NCBI RefSeq assembly: GCF_008831285.2
Contig: NC_045150.1
Location: forward strand, 62,001 to 126,000
Source: Nymphaea colorata
Lineage: Eukaryota > Streptophyta > Magnoliopsida > Nymphaeales > Nymphaeaceae
Direction of reading: 5' to 3'
Length of the DNA: 64,000 nt
Every line of letters begins with the position of its first letter. Position 1 is the first letter of the stretch. The notes under the pieces are model-generated. The model saw only the letters and a list, made by a program, of their open reading frames with translations, ran no database searches and was not told the origin of the DNA. The translations under genes were made by a program, and so were the position numbers. Shown here one piece after another: positions 48,309 through 61,689 of the stretch.

Positions 48309-51300
48309 ATGCGAATTTTGGAAATCCGGCCTGCGGCCGGCGACTCCACCGGCGCCAATATCGTCACGCACGGCCAAATAATCGACGCCATTGAGTCATG
48401 CATCCACCAGGTAGAGCTCCTGTCGCCGAAGAACCTCCAGCCGGAGCTCTCAGTAGCCCTGCGCTCCTCCCTCTCCCGCCTCTCGTCCCTCCCTCCGCTG
48501 CCAGAACCAGCCAAACTCCGCCTCTGGAAGCTCAGCTACCGTCTCTGGAATGCCTGCGTGGATCTCGCGAATACCGCAGGGCACTCCGACTCCGACTGCG
48601 TGAGTCCCTCTTTCTACGAGGAGCACGCAAAGCTACGGCAGGTCGCGGCCGACCTAATCACCTTCGCCGGGAGCATTCCGGGGGTCCCCTCCGCGGACCT
48701 GAAATCTGCCTCGTTTCTGCAGAAGACTGGCGTGTTGTGGCACGGACTGAGACGCTTCGACCTTGCCTCGGCGTGCTTCGACCGAGCGGCCGAGCTCGCG
48801 TCCAAGATCGAGCCCGCTTCTAGCGAAGAGGATCGCCGTTTCCTTCTGGACCTAAACGTGTCGCGTGCCGCCACCGCGTTCGAGTCTCCGTCCGGGCGCG
48901 TGCTGGCCCTCGCGTTACTCGGCCGATCGAAGAAGCTAGTTGCCGGAGATCCGGATAAGCACCGGCTGCTCGCCGAGCAGTACTTTAGCTTTGGAAAGCA
49001 GCTTTTGGCTAGGGATCAGAGTTCCGAGGCCGAGGAATCGATCAAACTCCTGAACGAGGCGTTGGACCTTAGCGAGAGAGGAATCAAGATCGCAGAGAGC
49101 GAGGACGAAACCGCCGCACTAAAAGATCTGAGAGCGAAAACTTTGAGATTCATGGCGGCAGCGCATTTGCAGAGCGAGGGCTACGAAGACGTGCTGAAGT
49201 GCGTAAAGGCGATGAGCGAAACGGTGGGAGGGGGTGGAGACCACCCGAGTCTAGGGTTCCTAGCGATGAAGGGGTATCTAGGGCTGGGTCGGTACGACGA
49301 GGCGGAGAACGAGCTGATGCAGATGGCCGAGAATTGTCGGATACCGGCGGAGGTGTGCCTATCGGCGGTGGAGGTGTTCATGAAAGAGGCGGCGGAGATT
49401 GGGGTGGAGGGAGCGAAGGCGGTCTTCATGGGGCTGGTGGAGCGGGGCGCCGTGTGTCCGTCCGTCGCGGTGAGAATAGTGGAGAGGGTGCTGGTAGGCG
49501 GGGGCCCGGTACGGGCGAGGCTGGCGGCGGAGTTGGCGTCGGAGGAGAGGGTGGTGGCTCTGTTCAGGGAGAACGGGGCGGGAAAGGATCGAGCAGTGAT
49601 GCACGCCATTCTGTGGAACCAGTACGTCTCTCTGCTCTCTCTCCCTCTCTCGACTCGTTACATTTCATTGCATCGTTGCCGTCCATTTCCAAAATTCACG
49701 GTTGCGATAGCGGCAGGCACATCCACAAACGCAACAAAAGAAGAGAAGACGAACCCATCAAACCGAGCAGGGTTTGTCTGGGCTTGGCCCGTTTACTACG
49801 AACGGCAACTTGTGTCTGTTGTGGCCATTAACCAAAACAAGTCCTCTTTTAACTCCCCTCGTTTGTTGCGGGGTGTACTCGCCTGAATGTGAAAGATAGG
49901 ATAATGTAAATGCGTGCTTCCTTCATTTTTAAGGCCTGTCCTTTCATTTTCATGTATTTTATTTTTGCGATTTCTCGTCTTAGAGAAAAGTTCAACTTCA
50001 AAATTAGATCAAAAGAAAAAAAAATTACATGTCATTAAATTTTTGGGTGGCGTCAGGTCAGGCTCAGCCGCTCGGCCCGGTCCGGAAAAAACCTCGCCTG
50101 GGCCGGGTTCGAGCCCGATAGGGCGGCCCGGATCAGTTTTGGTCAAATCAATTATTTTTTTAAATTTTTTTATTTTAATAATATATATTTATTATTAACA
50201 AATATATTTTATATTTAATTAAAAAATTATTTTTTATTTTTAAACAAACCGAGTCGAGCCCATACCCGACCCGACAGGCCCTACCTTACCCCGATCTCAC
50301 CCTTTGGAGAAACTTCAAATGTTTTTGATCTCACCCTTTGCAGAAACGTCAAATGTTTTTGCAAAATGTTTTGGACTTTCTGCACAACTGTTATCTATAA
50401 AAAGTTACTTGCACACACACACATATATAAAGACTAAAATTTTCTCTCCATACAAGTGTCTTTTCATCTTTTTCAAAAACATAATTTTGATTATTCCCGA
50501 TAAACTTACATTCATTTTTTATACTATATCTACTTGGTTGGTGCATTTGGCTTGAAGAACATGGAGAAATGGATCTGCATGCGTTTTTTTTTTCTAAAAC
50601 CCGAGGGATCAAATCTCTGTATTATGGACTCTTAGGGAATCCACTCTACCATGGGTCCATTCGATGTATTACTTGAATTTTGATAGATCTAAATTTTGTT
50701 TTATTTTATTTTTTTTAACGTTTCACAACATACGGTATGTAATTTTCATGACCCATGAAATCACACTTACAAGCTCGTGAGGGTGGATCAGTAGTTTTGA
50801 ACTAAAAGATTGCAACAACACCATAGAAGTTAGAAAACAAAATGCACAGGTTTATCTTTTTCTTTTCTGGCAACTACGTCGCACTCGATCCTCATTCATT
50901 AGTATTGTGTTCGGAATTTGCATGAGAAGGGGAGCAGATCTCTTCCGTTGCAAAGACTACAAAACGAGCTCGCTAATGTTCGAGAAGTCGATGCTGTATA
51001 TCCCATACGACGCAGAGGGTAGGAGCCTTAGAGCCAAATGCTTCAGGGTGCTTTGCCTCTGCTACCTGGCCCTCTCTCAGTGTGATCGAGCCCAAGAGTA
51101 CATCAACGAAGCTGATAAGGTTTTTTCCTCTTCCTCTGACTTCTTCCATGTTTTACCTTCCTACGCAGGAACCAAGTATAATTAGTATAGTTAAACGAGA
51201 AAAAACTGATCAAAGACAACCTTATTCAATTTTTTGAAAAAAAAAAGAATTACCAATAAGTAAAGAATCACAGCAGTTAAATATTATAGTATTACAAAGA

Positions 51301-54300
51301 TGATCCTGTAAAACTTTAATAGGGTTTGTATTTCTAATTGTTTTTATCCGTTTTTCAATTATTTAATAAATATAAAAATGAAATTGGGCTATGTGGTTCA
51401 TCCTACTATTAATCAGCTAACTCTGTGCCGGTGGCAATACTGACAATGCTAATTAAATTGAGCCATGTTGCTAGTAAAAGTACTGGTCTGTGTCAAGAAA
51501 CTCCTGAAAATGAGGCCTGTAATAAAAACAGTGACATAATGAAAAATTCCTTGCGCATCTTGATAAAGGTATCGTTTCCGCAAATACGGATGCTCCTTTT
51601 AAATGCATTTGTAAGAAATTTCACCTGAAGTTATCGTGGATGATAATAATTTGATTATGCGATGAGGACTTGTAACTAGACGCATGGACCCATCTTCATC
51701 GTTTCTGCGCATTTATTGTGGTCGCCTTTTCCTTCAAAAATTTGGCTAACTCTGCTTGTGGTGCTTCTTGTGCAGCTCGAGGCCGGTATCGTCTCTGCCT
51801 TCCTCAAGGTGAATGCTCTCAACTTAGTACATCGTACTTGATAGTCGTGGTTAATTGTGCCATAGGTAGAGTGCAGGTGGGAAACAGGCAGTTCTAAAAG
51901 GCTATAATAAAGATCCTGAACCAAGTCTGAACCTTTAAGCGCTCTGCATTCTGAACCCTTTGTATAGTATCATCCTTGTTAAGCATGTGATTCACGCTCA
52001 CATCGCATTTACAAGACAGGTTTGTTTGGAGGCCATAACTGGTGTTAATTATTATAAAGCTGGATTTCGGGCTGAAGACCAGCTTTTTAAACTAGTTTAA
52101 TTTGGTTTTAAAATTAAGATTCTTGGTTAGTGGGTAATACTTAGAAAAGCCGTGGTGCGGCTTGCAGTTTCCTTTGAATTTGTTAAAAAGCCTATGGTTG
52201 AAGGTTTCCGTGGTATGGCAATACACTTTTGATTAATCTTGAATTTTTTTCTTTAGTTTAATCACTTTTTCTTGTCATTTACTGGTTAAGTAGACTTGCA
52301 AATTTAAATCTAAGCTTGCTTTTGTGACCAACAAAAAGTTTATCAGCGTAATTTTGTATAACGTTCTTATTGTAATATAGAGACCAATTTTTCAAAGCAC
52401 AAACTTTTACGTGGAAGGCAACTGTATACCGCATATTATACAAGCATTTTAAAGAGTCCAACCTAGCTAATATGAGTCGAGCTTATACAACTGAACCTCA
52501 CTCGTTAATTTCTCGAGTTCAATTATTGACTCGAACTTAACTCATCCTGAGCCGACTTTACATGACTCGAGTTGGTGTCAAGCTTGAGTTGCCCGACAAG
52601 AAGAACGGCCCATTTATGGAACAAGCAGATGAGTTGCCATCAAGATATTCAGAATGTTAGAGTGCTGACATGCCAGGGTGAAATAGGAAATAAAAAAACA
52701 AAGTCTCTTTTGTTTTGTTATAGAAGTCATTATTCATAGGCTGGGAGTGTAACATTGTGTTCTATTGCAAAACAACCCCATAAATCCAATAGAATAGGCA
52801 AGGTTGGAACAGGAAAATAATTTGTGTGTAATAATATACACCCACTGCGGTTGTAAAATCACAAGTTAGTGAAAAATGACGTTGCTTCTATTTAAGATAC
52901 TTTTTTCAGCAGAGGGTGAGAAAGAGAGGAAAGAATGAGAATAATGATCTGCCCGCATTATCTTAAGATCCCTAATTACTTCATTTCTTGTCAGCCAATT
53001 CGGAGAAACTATGTCTGAAAGGAAAAAGCTGATAGAGAGGAGGTCGGCAGGTCATGTTTGAACAGTCAAAACAAAGGGACCAATGGAAAGAAGAACATGG
53101 CTATTTGCCAAGAAATTTAGGAAAAAAAAAGAAAAGTAGACTGGAATCGTAGTCGGCACGGATCTGATGATTGGCTAAGAAATCTAACTTCGTATAAATA
53201 AGATAATAAACCAAAAAATGTACAACATAGAATTCACAGCTAGTAAAAATAAATAAATAGATTAGTGAAGTTTAGGTTTTTCGTTCTTTTTTATAAGATT
53301 TTTAAATGCATTGAGCATGCAGTTCAAGGTCAACCTTGAGAAGAAGGACGACGATGGCGCCGTTGCCCAAATCCAGTCCATGACGAACTGCATTGATTTC
53401 GACCCCCAGTTCCTGACCCTCGCCTCCCACGAGGCCGTCGCCTGCAAAGCTCTCACCGTCGCCGTCTTCGCGCTATCCGAGCTCCTGAATCGATGCACCT
53501 CTTCCTCCTCCTCCTCCTCCGACATGCGGGAGGTCTCCATCCTTCGCAATGCCCTCGTCCTCCTCCTCCGCCTCCCGGAGAGGGAGCAGGACGCCCTTGT
53601 TCTCCTCAGGCGCGCAAGAGACCGAATGGCCGAGCTCGGAGCAGAAAGGCTCTTCGGCAACCACAAGGACACGGGAGGCCGCGAGCTCAAATGGTTTGCC
53701 AACCACGCCTGGAACATGGGGATGAAAGCCGGCAAGGACAGGTGCTACGCCAACAGCGCCGAGTTCCTGGAGTTGGCGTCCGAATTCTATTGCGCCATAG
53801 AGAACGGTGACGATGGCATGGCAGACGGAGAGGAGATGGCCTGCAAGTCGTTGATACTTGCGGTATCCGGAATGCTCAACGCGGAGAACGAAAGTAAGTT
53901 GGCCATGACAGACTGCGACGTGAGGAAGGCGCTGTTTCTTCTCGACAAGGCCGGAAAGGTATGTAACATTGAAATACAGAAGCCCGAAAGATATTCCGTT
54001 CTACCTTTTTGCTTGTTTTCCAATAACATGCATAATTTTCGGAAGCCATGGCTAGTGCTGTCAAACAAGCTGCCTGCTTGGTTGACTTCATTAAAGCGGG
54101 TGAAGGGGCTGTCTAATTCCAGCACCAGTTGAATAAAAGAAGTTCTCAGTCATAGTCTCCATCTTGTTAGCAGAAATTTCTAATTCACTTTTATTTTCAA
54201 TATTTTGAAATCCATTTTCTACTTGAGCAAATTCAATCTTTTTACTTCAGACTTTCAGTTGGCAATAGAAAATTTCAAATTGAACCAACACCACGGTCTA

Positions 54301-55636
54301 TCTTAAATTAATTCGAGGACGATTTTCTATATAACTTGAAAAATTATGACTTGGAAACTCTCTCTCTCTCTCTCTCTCTCTCCCTGTCTGTAACCGTGTG
54401 CTGTGTGTGCGCGTAAGCGACTTTTTCTTTTTATAGCAAGTTTAACTGTGTAATGTGATATCCATGTTGAAAACCCAAATGATTTTAACTTACAGTAACC
54501 TGTTTTTCCATTGTATAGATAAGATCTTTCGAGGATTTCAACTGTAAAAACTTTTTTAGTTCACAAACTTACAATTTTTTTTATGTCAATTGCTAAGTTT
54601 TAAACCTGGCCTATAGTTAGTATTTCAGAAAACTCATGTAAATTCAAAGAACTTATCTTTTATTTCTCAGGGTGAAAGTCATTTTTTTCTGCCAATAAAC
54701 CCAGATCAATCTCCTACTTGAGTTAATTTATGGGTGGGTTGGAAGGATGAATTTTATTCATACGTCAAAAGAGAAGAGGCTAGATTTGCAGAATGCAAGT
54801 GATAAATCTAAGAAGCAACCACATAGCTAGTGGCCAAGGGAAAAATAAATTACTCCATGAAAAAAGTCGAGGCTCAAGGAACGCATGCAACATTTTTATT
54901 ATACATACGCTATGCCAGAATCTGTAACACAGTACTGTGATTCTCAGGCTTGTCTTCTTGCATCTCACTGGTAGAACAATCTGCCTTACAGATTCTCTCA
55001 GCGATCCTCAACAAGCAGTTCGCTGAATCCACCATTGAAGCCAACTTCGTTTTCCTCTACACATTCAACAACTTCGAGTTAAGAGGCAGAATCAACGACC
55101 CATCATCGCAGGTGCAAGCAATCCAAAGTTACATCAACACAAAGTTCTGCATTGCCAAACACCTACTCCAACTTGGCCTTCACGCCGCAGATGGTGCACG
55201 CGCCAACCCGGAAGCTGCGAAGTTGGCACTGACTACCTGCCTGAAGATTGACCTTACATCTCCCTCCCCAGACTACAGGACTGTCGCCCTTATCCTTCGG
55301 AAACTGATCGGAGTTTCCATATCTCGGAAGGGCAGCAGAGAAGAAGCAGAGGCAGCGGCCATGGAAATATACCAGCAAGCGCATCAGATAATCGTGGGGC
55401 TGCAAGGAGGAGAATACCCAGTTGAGGAGGTGAAATGGCTGTCCACCACAGCATGGAACCGATCTGGTATGCATGTGAAGCTTGGCCGTGTCACTGCAGC
55501 ACAGAAATGGATGAAGATGGGGCTGCACCTTGCGAAGCTTGTGCCAGAGATGGAAGCGTATGCTGTCTCTATGATCCAATGTTTGGCTCAATTTGAGAAG
55601 ACTGAAGCTGGGTCAATGGAAAGAGGAAGCGCGTGA
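48309..55636 (+). CDS. ZIP4: SPO22/ZIP4 meiotic crossover protein (5 exons)
   Basis: A ZMM-group protein needed for interference-sensitive (class I) crossovers. It acts in the meiotic nucleus on chromosome axes/synaptonemal complex as a tetratricopeptide-repeat scaffold. Exons: 48309-49621, 50930-51119, 51776-51808, 53323-53958, 54992-55636. Joined in phase they give 938 residues, against about 936 in Arabidopsis. Landmarks: KLSYRLWNACVDLAN (about 75-90), the SPO22-type core, the exon 2 motif MLYIPYDAEGRSLRAK with FRVLCLCYLALSQ, DFDPQFLTLASHEAVACKAL in exon 4, and GEYPVEEVKWLSTTAWNRSG near the end. The ATG at 48,309 (MRILEI) is chosen over the in-frame ATG at 48,222 because the family starts MRI. 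Exon 1 is GC-rich. A Ser-only tract from a TCC run (about 53,500) sits in a variable loop. No break is seen. Confidence 0.94.
50040..50286. mobile_element. MITE/SINE-like GC-ended repeat inside ZIP4 intron 1
   Basis: A GC-rich end at 50,046-50,140 (CTCGGCCCGGTCC, GGGCCGGGTTCGAGCCCG) and an end at 50,248-50,286 (GAGTCGAGCCCATACCCGACCCGACAGG) enclose a very AT-rich centre. The outer parts are weakly inverse. It lies wholly within the intron. Confidence 0.5.
52470..52610. repeat. Dispersed TCGAG-rich repeat family, copy 4, in ZIP4 intron 3
   Basis: It holds TCTCGAGTTCAATT, GACTCGAACTTAACTC, GACTCGAGTTGGTGTC and AAGCTTGAGTTGCCCG, the same word order as at 20,515. Confidence 0.6.
54361..54382. 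repeat. (CT)n microsatellite in ZIP4 intron 4
   Basis: About 11 CT units. Confidence 0.95.
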
Positions 55637-55803
55637 GCCTCTGGCTTTGGAGTTTAGGTACGTTGTCTCTCACTGGCCTTTGCTTGTGCGGAAACTAGAA
55701 AGTCTGATACGCTGTTACTATATGTCAATTTGGCACCAGTTCATCGACAGGATCCACATATTCATCGAAAAACGTGAAGAAGGATCTTTGTGGTCTTTTG
55801 TAG

Positions 55804-55812
55804 AATAAAAAC
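55804..55812 (+). terminator. Possible ZIP4 polyadenylation signal
   Basis: AATAAA about 170 bases after the ZIP4 stop codon. Confidence 0.4.
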
Positions 55813-56914
55813 CCATAATATTGTTTTCAATCAAAACTACCATTTAAAGGTCAATTCATTCGAAATAATCATTCAAAGGGACTGAAAGTTTTCCAGGTTA
55901 ATATGTTTAATGCAAGCAAGGTGAAAGTTTCTTCCTTTCCTCCATCCAGGTGTACTTAGGTACTTTTTTTTTTCTTTGCTTATTTTTCCCCTGCATTCAA
56001 AGACGAGTTTAGGGTTTTTATTACGTGGAGCGAAGGGATCCCTTTCCATCTCATATCATCAGTTAGGATCCAATAAGAGATAGTTTACGAGAACGAACAA
56101 TTAGTGTTCAACTTCCAACATTTTCTTGTCTGCAAATTTAACAGTGGTTACATCATTAATTTATATGGTTGATGGAAGAAATCTTCAAAAAGTCTTGATG
56201 TTGTTAAATATGTGTTTGAGTTGTTCATGGTTAATTGGAGATGTCAGAGTGATTAGCGATCAAGTTTGCTGTTGAGTGCTGTTATATATTTACCATACCA
56301 TACAAGTTGAGTTGGTTGACGCAGCAAAACTGAGCATACACTCCACAGAGACAGTTGCTTCATAGTTCTTGGTGTTATTCTCAAGCAAAATTGATGTTAG
56401 CCTCATCAGCAATTTGTTCAAAATCTTCTGCCTACTCAAAGTTTGGGTTTTGATTGAATCCTACAATGCTGAAGTTTTCATAACTAGAATGAAACATAGA
56501 AGCTGCAATAAAATCTGCCACGAAGCAAAAACCAGCTCGATTGAATTCCATTGCGACAATGTCTAGAGCGGTTAACTTCTGCGGACTATCTTTTCTGGCT
56601 ACAGTGTATTCATCTCATGCACCAACATTCTCAACATAACAGATGACATTTCTGACATGCCTTCAAGCTTTCTTTCTCTATTCCATCTAATCTAAAGAGA
56701 CTCAGCATTCAAATCCTGCAGTTCAATGAGCTGTGAATTATGATATTGAAAAAGATAAAAAGCAAAGAGTTAAATGGTGTTTTTCCTAAGAAGACAAGAT
56801 TCTTGAACAGACAACTCAGCGATACTGCAGCCATGAGATACTCTAGGACATCCTCTTAATATTTCAACGGTCACCAAGAGCAGATCCATTCCTTCGCTTC
56901 TCAAAAGCTCAAAC
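55813..56914. other. Intergenic, no gene seen
   Basis: Only short unrecognised frames. Confidence 0.5.
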
Positions 56915-58955
56915 TACGTCATGAATCAAATGAACTTTCTTAGTAAGACAACTTCCTATATAAACCATGTTTCTGATTGACCCAAATTTGGTTTTGGATG
57001 AATGATACCTGCAAAGCATTCTTACATTGCAACTCAAGACATCCTTGATCAGCTTAAACATTCTGGATAGAACCCATGTGAAGATACATAATCTATAAAA
57101 CATTTATGTGGTAAGAGATGCAATTAAGCATCATGTTCAAAAAGATATGGTTGCAACATGACCTCAACACAAGAGGTATGCGATATGGCAATTGTTGGCA
57201 AGAGGATAGATGCTGCACAAACATAATGCATGGTGTAGATTTATCTTTCCACTATCACCCCAAATCCTGCAAGCTACAGTGAGTCATCTAATAAGCTGGA
57301 AGTGCATTTACTGAAACAATATCACCTAGCCACTTAAAAACTTTGAATTAAAATGCTACAAATATCTTGATTTAAAGAAATCCCTTTTCATAAAATCACC
57401 TCGAAAAAACTTAATTTTGCTGGGTACGGTAAATTCTTTGTCCAAAGCATATTTACAACATCATAATCAGTAATTAGAATTCTAAAACTAACTCCTTTCA
57501 TTTTATCTATTCCTTTGATGTAATATGCACTCATTATCAAATGAAATACCCTCCCTTGTCAAAAACCACACGTTACTTGAGATGACAATCTTGCAATTTT
57601 ATGCAAATTCCACATTATCCTTCAAGCAAAGGCTTTTTAAAGATAACATGCATGATGAGAATCTATCTGGTCAAGGTCTAAATGAGCAAAAGGACGTACA
57701 AAAGCTAGTAAACAAAAAACAGTTCATTGTAGGAAAAGTATATGTATACTTAACTATACTAAAACTGGGCATCACATATTTACCTGTTAATGACCCGAAG
57801 ATCCAATGGGAAGTGATGCTACTAATATGGCATTATTGAACTTCTAGTCATTATAACAAATGATGGGGTTAGGGTATCTGACCATTAATGTATTATTTTG
57901 AGTTGGGAATGCTATGAATCAAATGAACATAGTAAGACAACTTTCATATACAAACCATGCTTATGATTGACCAAAATTTGGTTTTGGATGGATGATACCT
58001 GCAAAACATAACTCAACAATCTTTTGCTTTGTCTACAGATAACATCCTTGATCAGCTTGGACATCCTGGATAGAACCCATGTGAAGATCTAGAATCTATA
58101 CAATGTTTACATGGTTAGAGATGTGATTAAGCATCATATTAGAAAAAATACAACATGGAACTCAAAAACAAGAAATATGCTATTGACAGCCGTGCCTAAT
58201 GACAATTGTTGCAAGAGGACATATGCTGCACAAACATAATATAGAGTAGATATATCTTCTTCTCTCTCGCCAAATCAGTTCAAGCTACTCTAAGTCATCT
58301 TAGCTCCAAATGCATTTACTGAATCAACATCACCTACCCACTCAAAACTTTGAATTAAAATGCTACAAAACTCATGTGTTAAAGAAATTCCAACCCATGA
58401 AATTACCTTGAAAAAACTTAACTTTGCTGGATATTATAAATTCTTTTTCCAAAGCATATTTACAAAGTAACATTATAGGTGGTACTTAAAATTCTAAAAC
58501 TAATTGTTTTTATTTTAATGAAAAGAACTAGTTTTCTATATGCTTATTTCTATACAATATCCACTCATTATCAAATGAAAGAGCCTCTTATCGAAACCCA
58601 CATGTTACTTGATATGAGAATCTTGCAATTTTTATGCAGATTCCACTTTATCCTTCAAGCAAAGGTTTTTTTAAGATAACATGCATGATGAGAATTTATG
58701 TTGTCAAGGTCTAAATGAGCAAGAGTATCACAACATTGTATGGTCGTATGGAAGCTATTTAACAAACAACAGTTCATTTTAGAAGCATGTGTACATAAGT
58801 ATACCCAAAGCCAGCATCACATATTACTTGGTAAGGACCTAAGGTTTCAATGGGAAATGATGCTACTAATATGGCATTACTGAATTTCCGGTCATTATAT
58901 CAATTAGTGAGGTTAGTGTATCTAATAGTTAATATTATGTTGAGTTGAGAATGCT
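56915..58955. repeat. Tandem duplication of about 1 kb (two diverged units)
   Basis: Unit 1 (about 56,915-57,908) and unit 2 (about 57,909-58,955) align along their whole length. Both hold ATGAATCAAATGAAC, TTTGGTTTTGGATG, GATAGAACCCATGTGAAGAT, ACTTTGAATTAAAATGCTAC, CAAAGCATATTTACAA, CACTCATTATCAAATGAAA, ATGCATGATGAGAAT and ATGGGAA(A/G)TGATGCTACTA in the same order at a period of about 994-1,000 bases. Differences are scattered substitutions and small indels. No long conserved reading frame was seen; the 104-codon frame at 57,525 is not kept in unit 2. Confidence 0.88.
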
Positions 58956-61680
58956 AGAATTCACCGACTCCTTTGAAGGCCATTAAAGATCCAACTTCAT
59001 TTTGGATGTCAACATTTTATGAAAATAACCTTTACACCTATCCACTTACCATCTAAATAAAGTTCATAAAAGTATGTGTAAATGGAATGGGGCCTCAAAG
59101 TGTCACTATGAACCACAAAATAGTGAAAACATGTAAAAAAAATTCATTTGAAACATTAGCAACACAATGCAATTCAAGAATGAAATGCCTCTACAATCGA
59201 AATCTTATAAAGCTCAATTAAAATGTGTTTTGAAAATATAATGATAACAACTTAGCAACTGCACTTGATTAGTAGAAGAGGTGCTCAAATACCTTCAACT
59301 AACTTGCCCTTGGTAGTGAATACAAGAATTATCTACAAGATGTAACTCATCCAACAGCCAACTTTCTTGTGTTGTCCAGTTCATTTAGAACATTTCAATA
59401 TTAACATGTGCATTTTTAGAACAACAAAAAGGTAATTTACATACATCATTGCATTAAACATGACCACTACCCAAAGGGAAACTTGCACAATGTGCTTTTG
59501 ACTAAGATGAATATTAGCAATGAATTAACAAGAATCCAAATATATCAAAGAAAACGTAATATTAAAGCATCATTTACTATATAGAAAAGATAATCACCAA
59601 TGATTTTCTTCACACTTTTTTGTTCGTTAATGTGGACATACATGTCCAATCTAGAAATCCATATATACATCAAGCCTAACCAAACATGCATTGTTGTCAC
59701 TTATGGAATTTGTTAATTGTAGTAACAAAATGCATGCTGGTTCATTTTAGATTTCTACATGTTCAAGGAAAAAGGAATAACAATTTTAGAAAATACAAAA
59801 AATTACTAGTGAAGGTCTTTTCAGATTACTTTATTTTAGTTAATCCTCTTGTTTATTTTTCCAAGATAATGTGTATCTTACAAAATATTAAATAAAATGT
59901 CTAAAAGTTACAAACTTGGAGGGCATAAGCTAGTAAAAGTGGCAACTCACAATGAAAAATATTTTTTTTTATATCAAAAAGAGAAGTTGCATCCAAAACA
60001 AACTAGAAGGGGAAAGACATATACATTTGTCTTGGAATGTCAATCATAATGACAAAAGAATGTACTTAAATATATTTATGCATGTGGAGACATATATGTA
60101 GTTGCTATGATGGCTTGTAAAAACTTACCAATATACAAAAACCTTCATATTGTCAACTATCTCCTAGTAAAAATATGAGTTACATGTTAGATAAAAGATT
60201 TTATTGAACAACTACCACATGGAAGTACCATTCAAAAAGATATTGAGATCCCCTAAATAAAGCCCATAAAATATCTCAAAAATAACACTACCGTTCCAAG
60301 TATTTATGAGCACTTTAAGGAAACATGAATATTCAGAACTTACTTTCACAACTTTTGTGTTGTTGATGCTTGGTATCTAACAATTATTCTTTGATGGTGT
60401 GTGTAAATGATGTGAAACAATTGGAATGGATGTATTGTCAAAGGATTTTGAGGTATGAGTGTGCACTGTCCGATCCACTCTACTCGGATGGTAGAGATAG
60501 AGTCAAAAAAAGATATAAGTTTTCACTTTAATAAAATCTGATGAAAGGTTGTATAGGTAGTCCCCTTAAAATTTTCATTGTTGCGTAACTCTTTAGCTTT
60601 TCCTTTTCGGTATTAGATTTTATTCCAAATCATAAACCAGCATTGATTGCATGAGGTCACGTACATGCAAGATTAAAATACAATTAAAAATAACATACCT
60701 TCATTTGATATTCTAAGAGAAGTTACTAATAGACCTATGAGCTCAAACATAACATAGTATGCATAACTCAATAAAAGTCTTCTCACCACAAAAAGAAAGA
60801 AAGAGCTTCCCTAATCAGTAGGGTGTCCAGGCTCACCTTTGCAAGTGCCCACGTGTGTCAATCCACCAAAACATGTGAAAAATGTAAGTATATACCAAAT
60901 TTTGAGTATGAAAATTTCTTTTAAGTCCCTAAATCTACACTACAACTTTTTTTTTTTTGACTTTCCTAATCCACCGTAAATATATTAACTTTACTTTTCC
61001 CCTTTTAAGCAATTCTGACCAATTAAGGTTCCTAAAAAGCTAACTCAATATTTCAATAATTCTTTTTACATATTAAAGTGCTACCATATGAAGCTGAAAT
61101 CAAATACCTTATTACTACAAATAATGAACTTGTTCTCTTCTAATAAGTAATAACCCACATCAATTTTTAATCAGTCATCAGTTTTTCTAAGCATACAGGT
61201 CTTTTTTATAATCAGAGAATCCAAAATCACTACTCATGCCAAATAAAAATGGAAATCTCTATCAAAACTTATGAATAATGTATTCTAATATGCCTGTCAA
61301 TTAAGAAAAACTAAGAAAAATTGAAAATAGATGGAGAGTAAATCCTGATTACCAAATTTCAAAATCAAACCGTCTCTCTTCTCTCTTTACCCCTCATTTT
61401 CCCATTTCTTTCCCTCTCTTCCCCTTCTGTTCTCCCTCCCTCCTTCCTTCCCCCTCGTTTACCCATTCTTCACTCCCTTCTTCCTCCATCTCACGCTCTA
61501 CCTCTTTTAGTGCTTATCAAAATATAAAAAGGGTAAAATGGCAAACGGGGTCGAACTCTCCAAATAAGAAAACAAATTTAAAATGACCCAATAGTTTTAC
61601 AAAATACCTCATTTCATTAGTTTTTTTTCAACTAGATGCTCCATCTAAAATTCAAGCATAGCAATTATTCTCCCCTACAA
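58956..61680. other. Intergenic, no gene seen
   Basis: AT-rich with stops throughout. A CT-rich tract at 61,373-61,505 (TCTCTTCTCTC, CCCTCCTTCC) lies close to the gypsy remnant. Confidence 0.5.
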
Positions 61681-61689
61681 TTAAATTTC

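Noticed and set aside
49199-49831. 210-codon Gly/Arg-rich plus-strand frame
   Set aside because: It overlaps ZIP4 exon 1 in another frame. The ZIP4 frame has clear family motifs and this one is a GC-driven shadow.
49622-49886. ZIP4 ending at 49,886 as a single-exon 554-residue protein
   Set aside because: The family sequence stops at the CA|GTACGT donor and resumes in phase at 50,930; the extra 88 residues have no family character.
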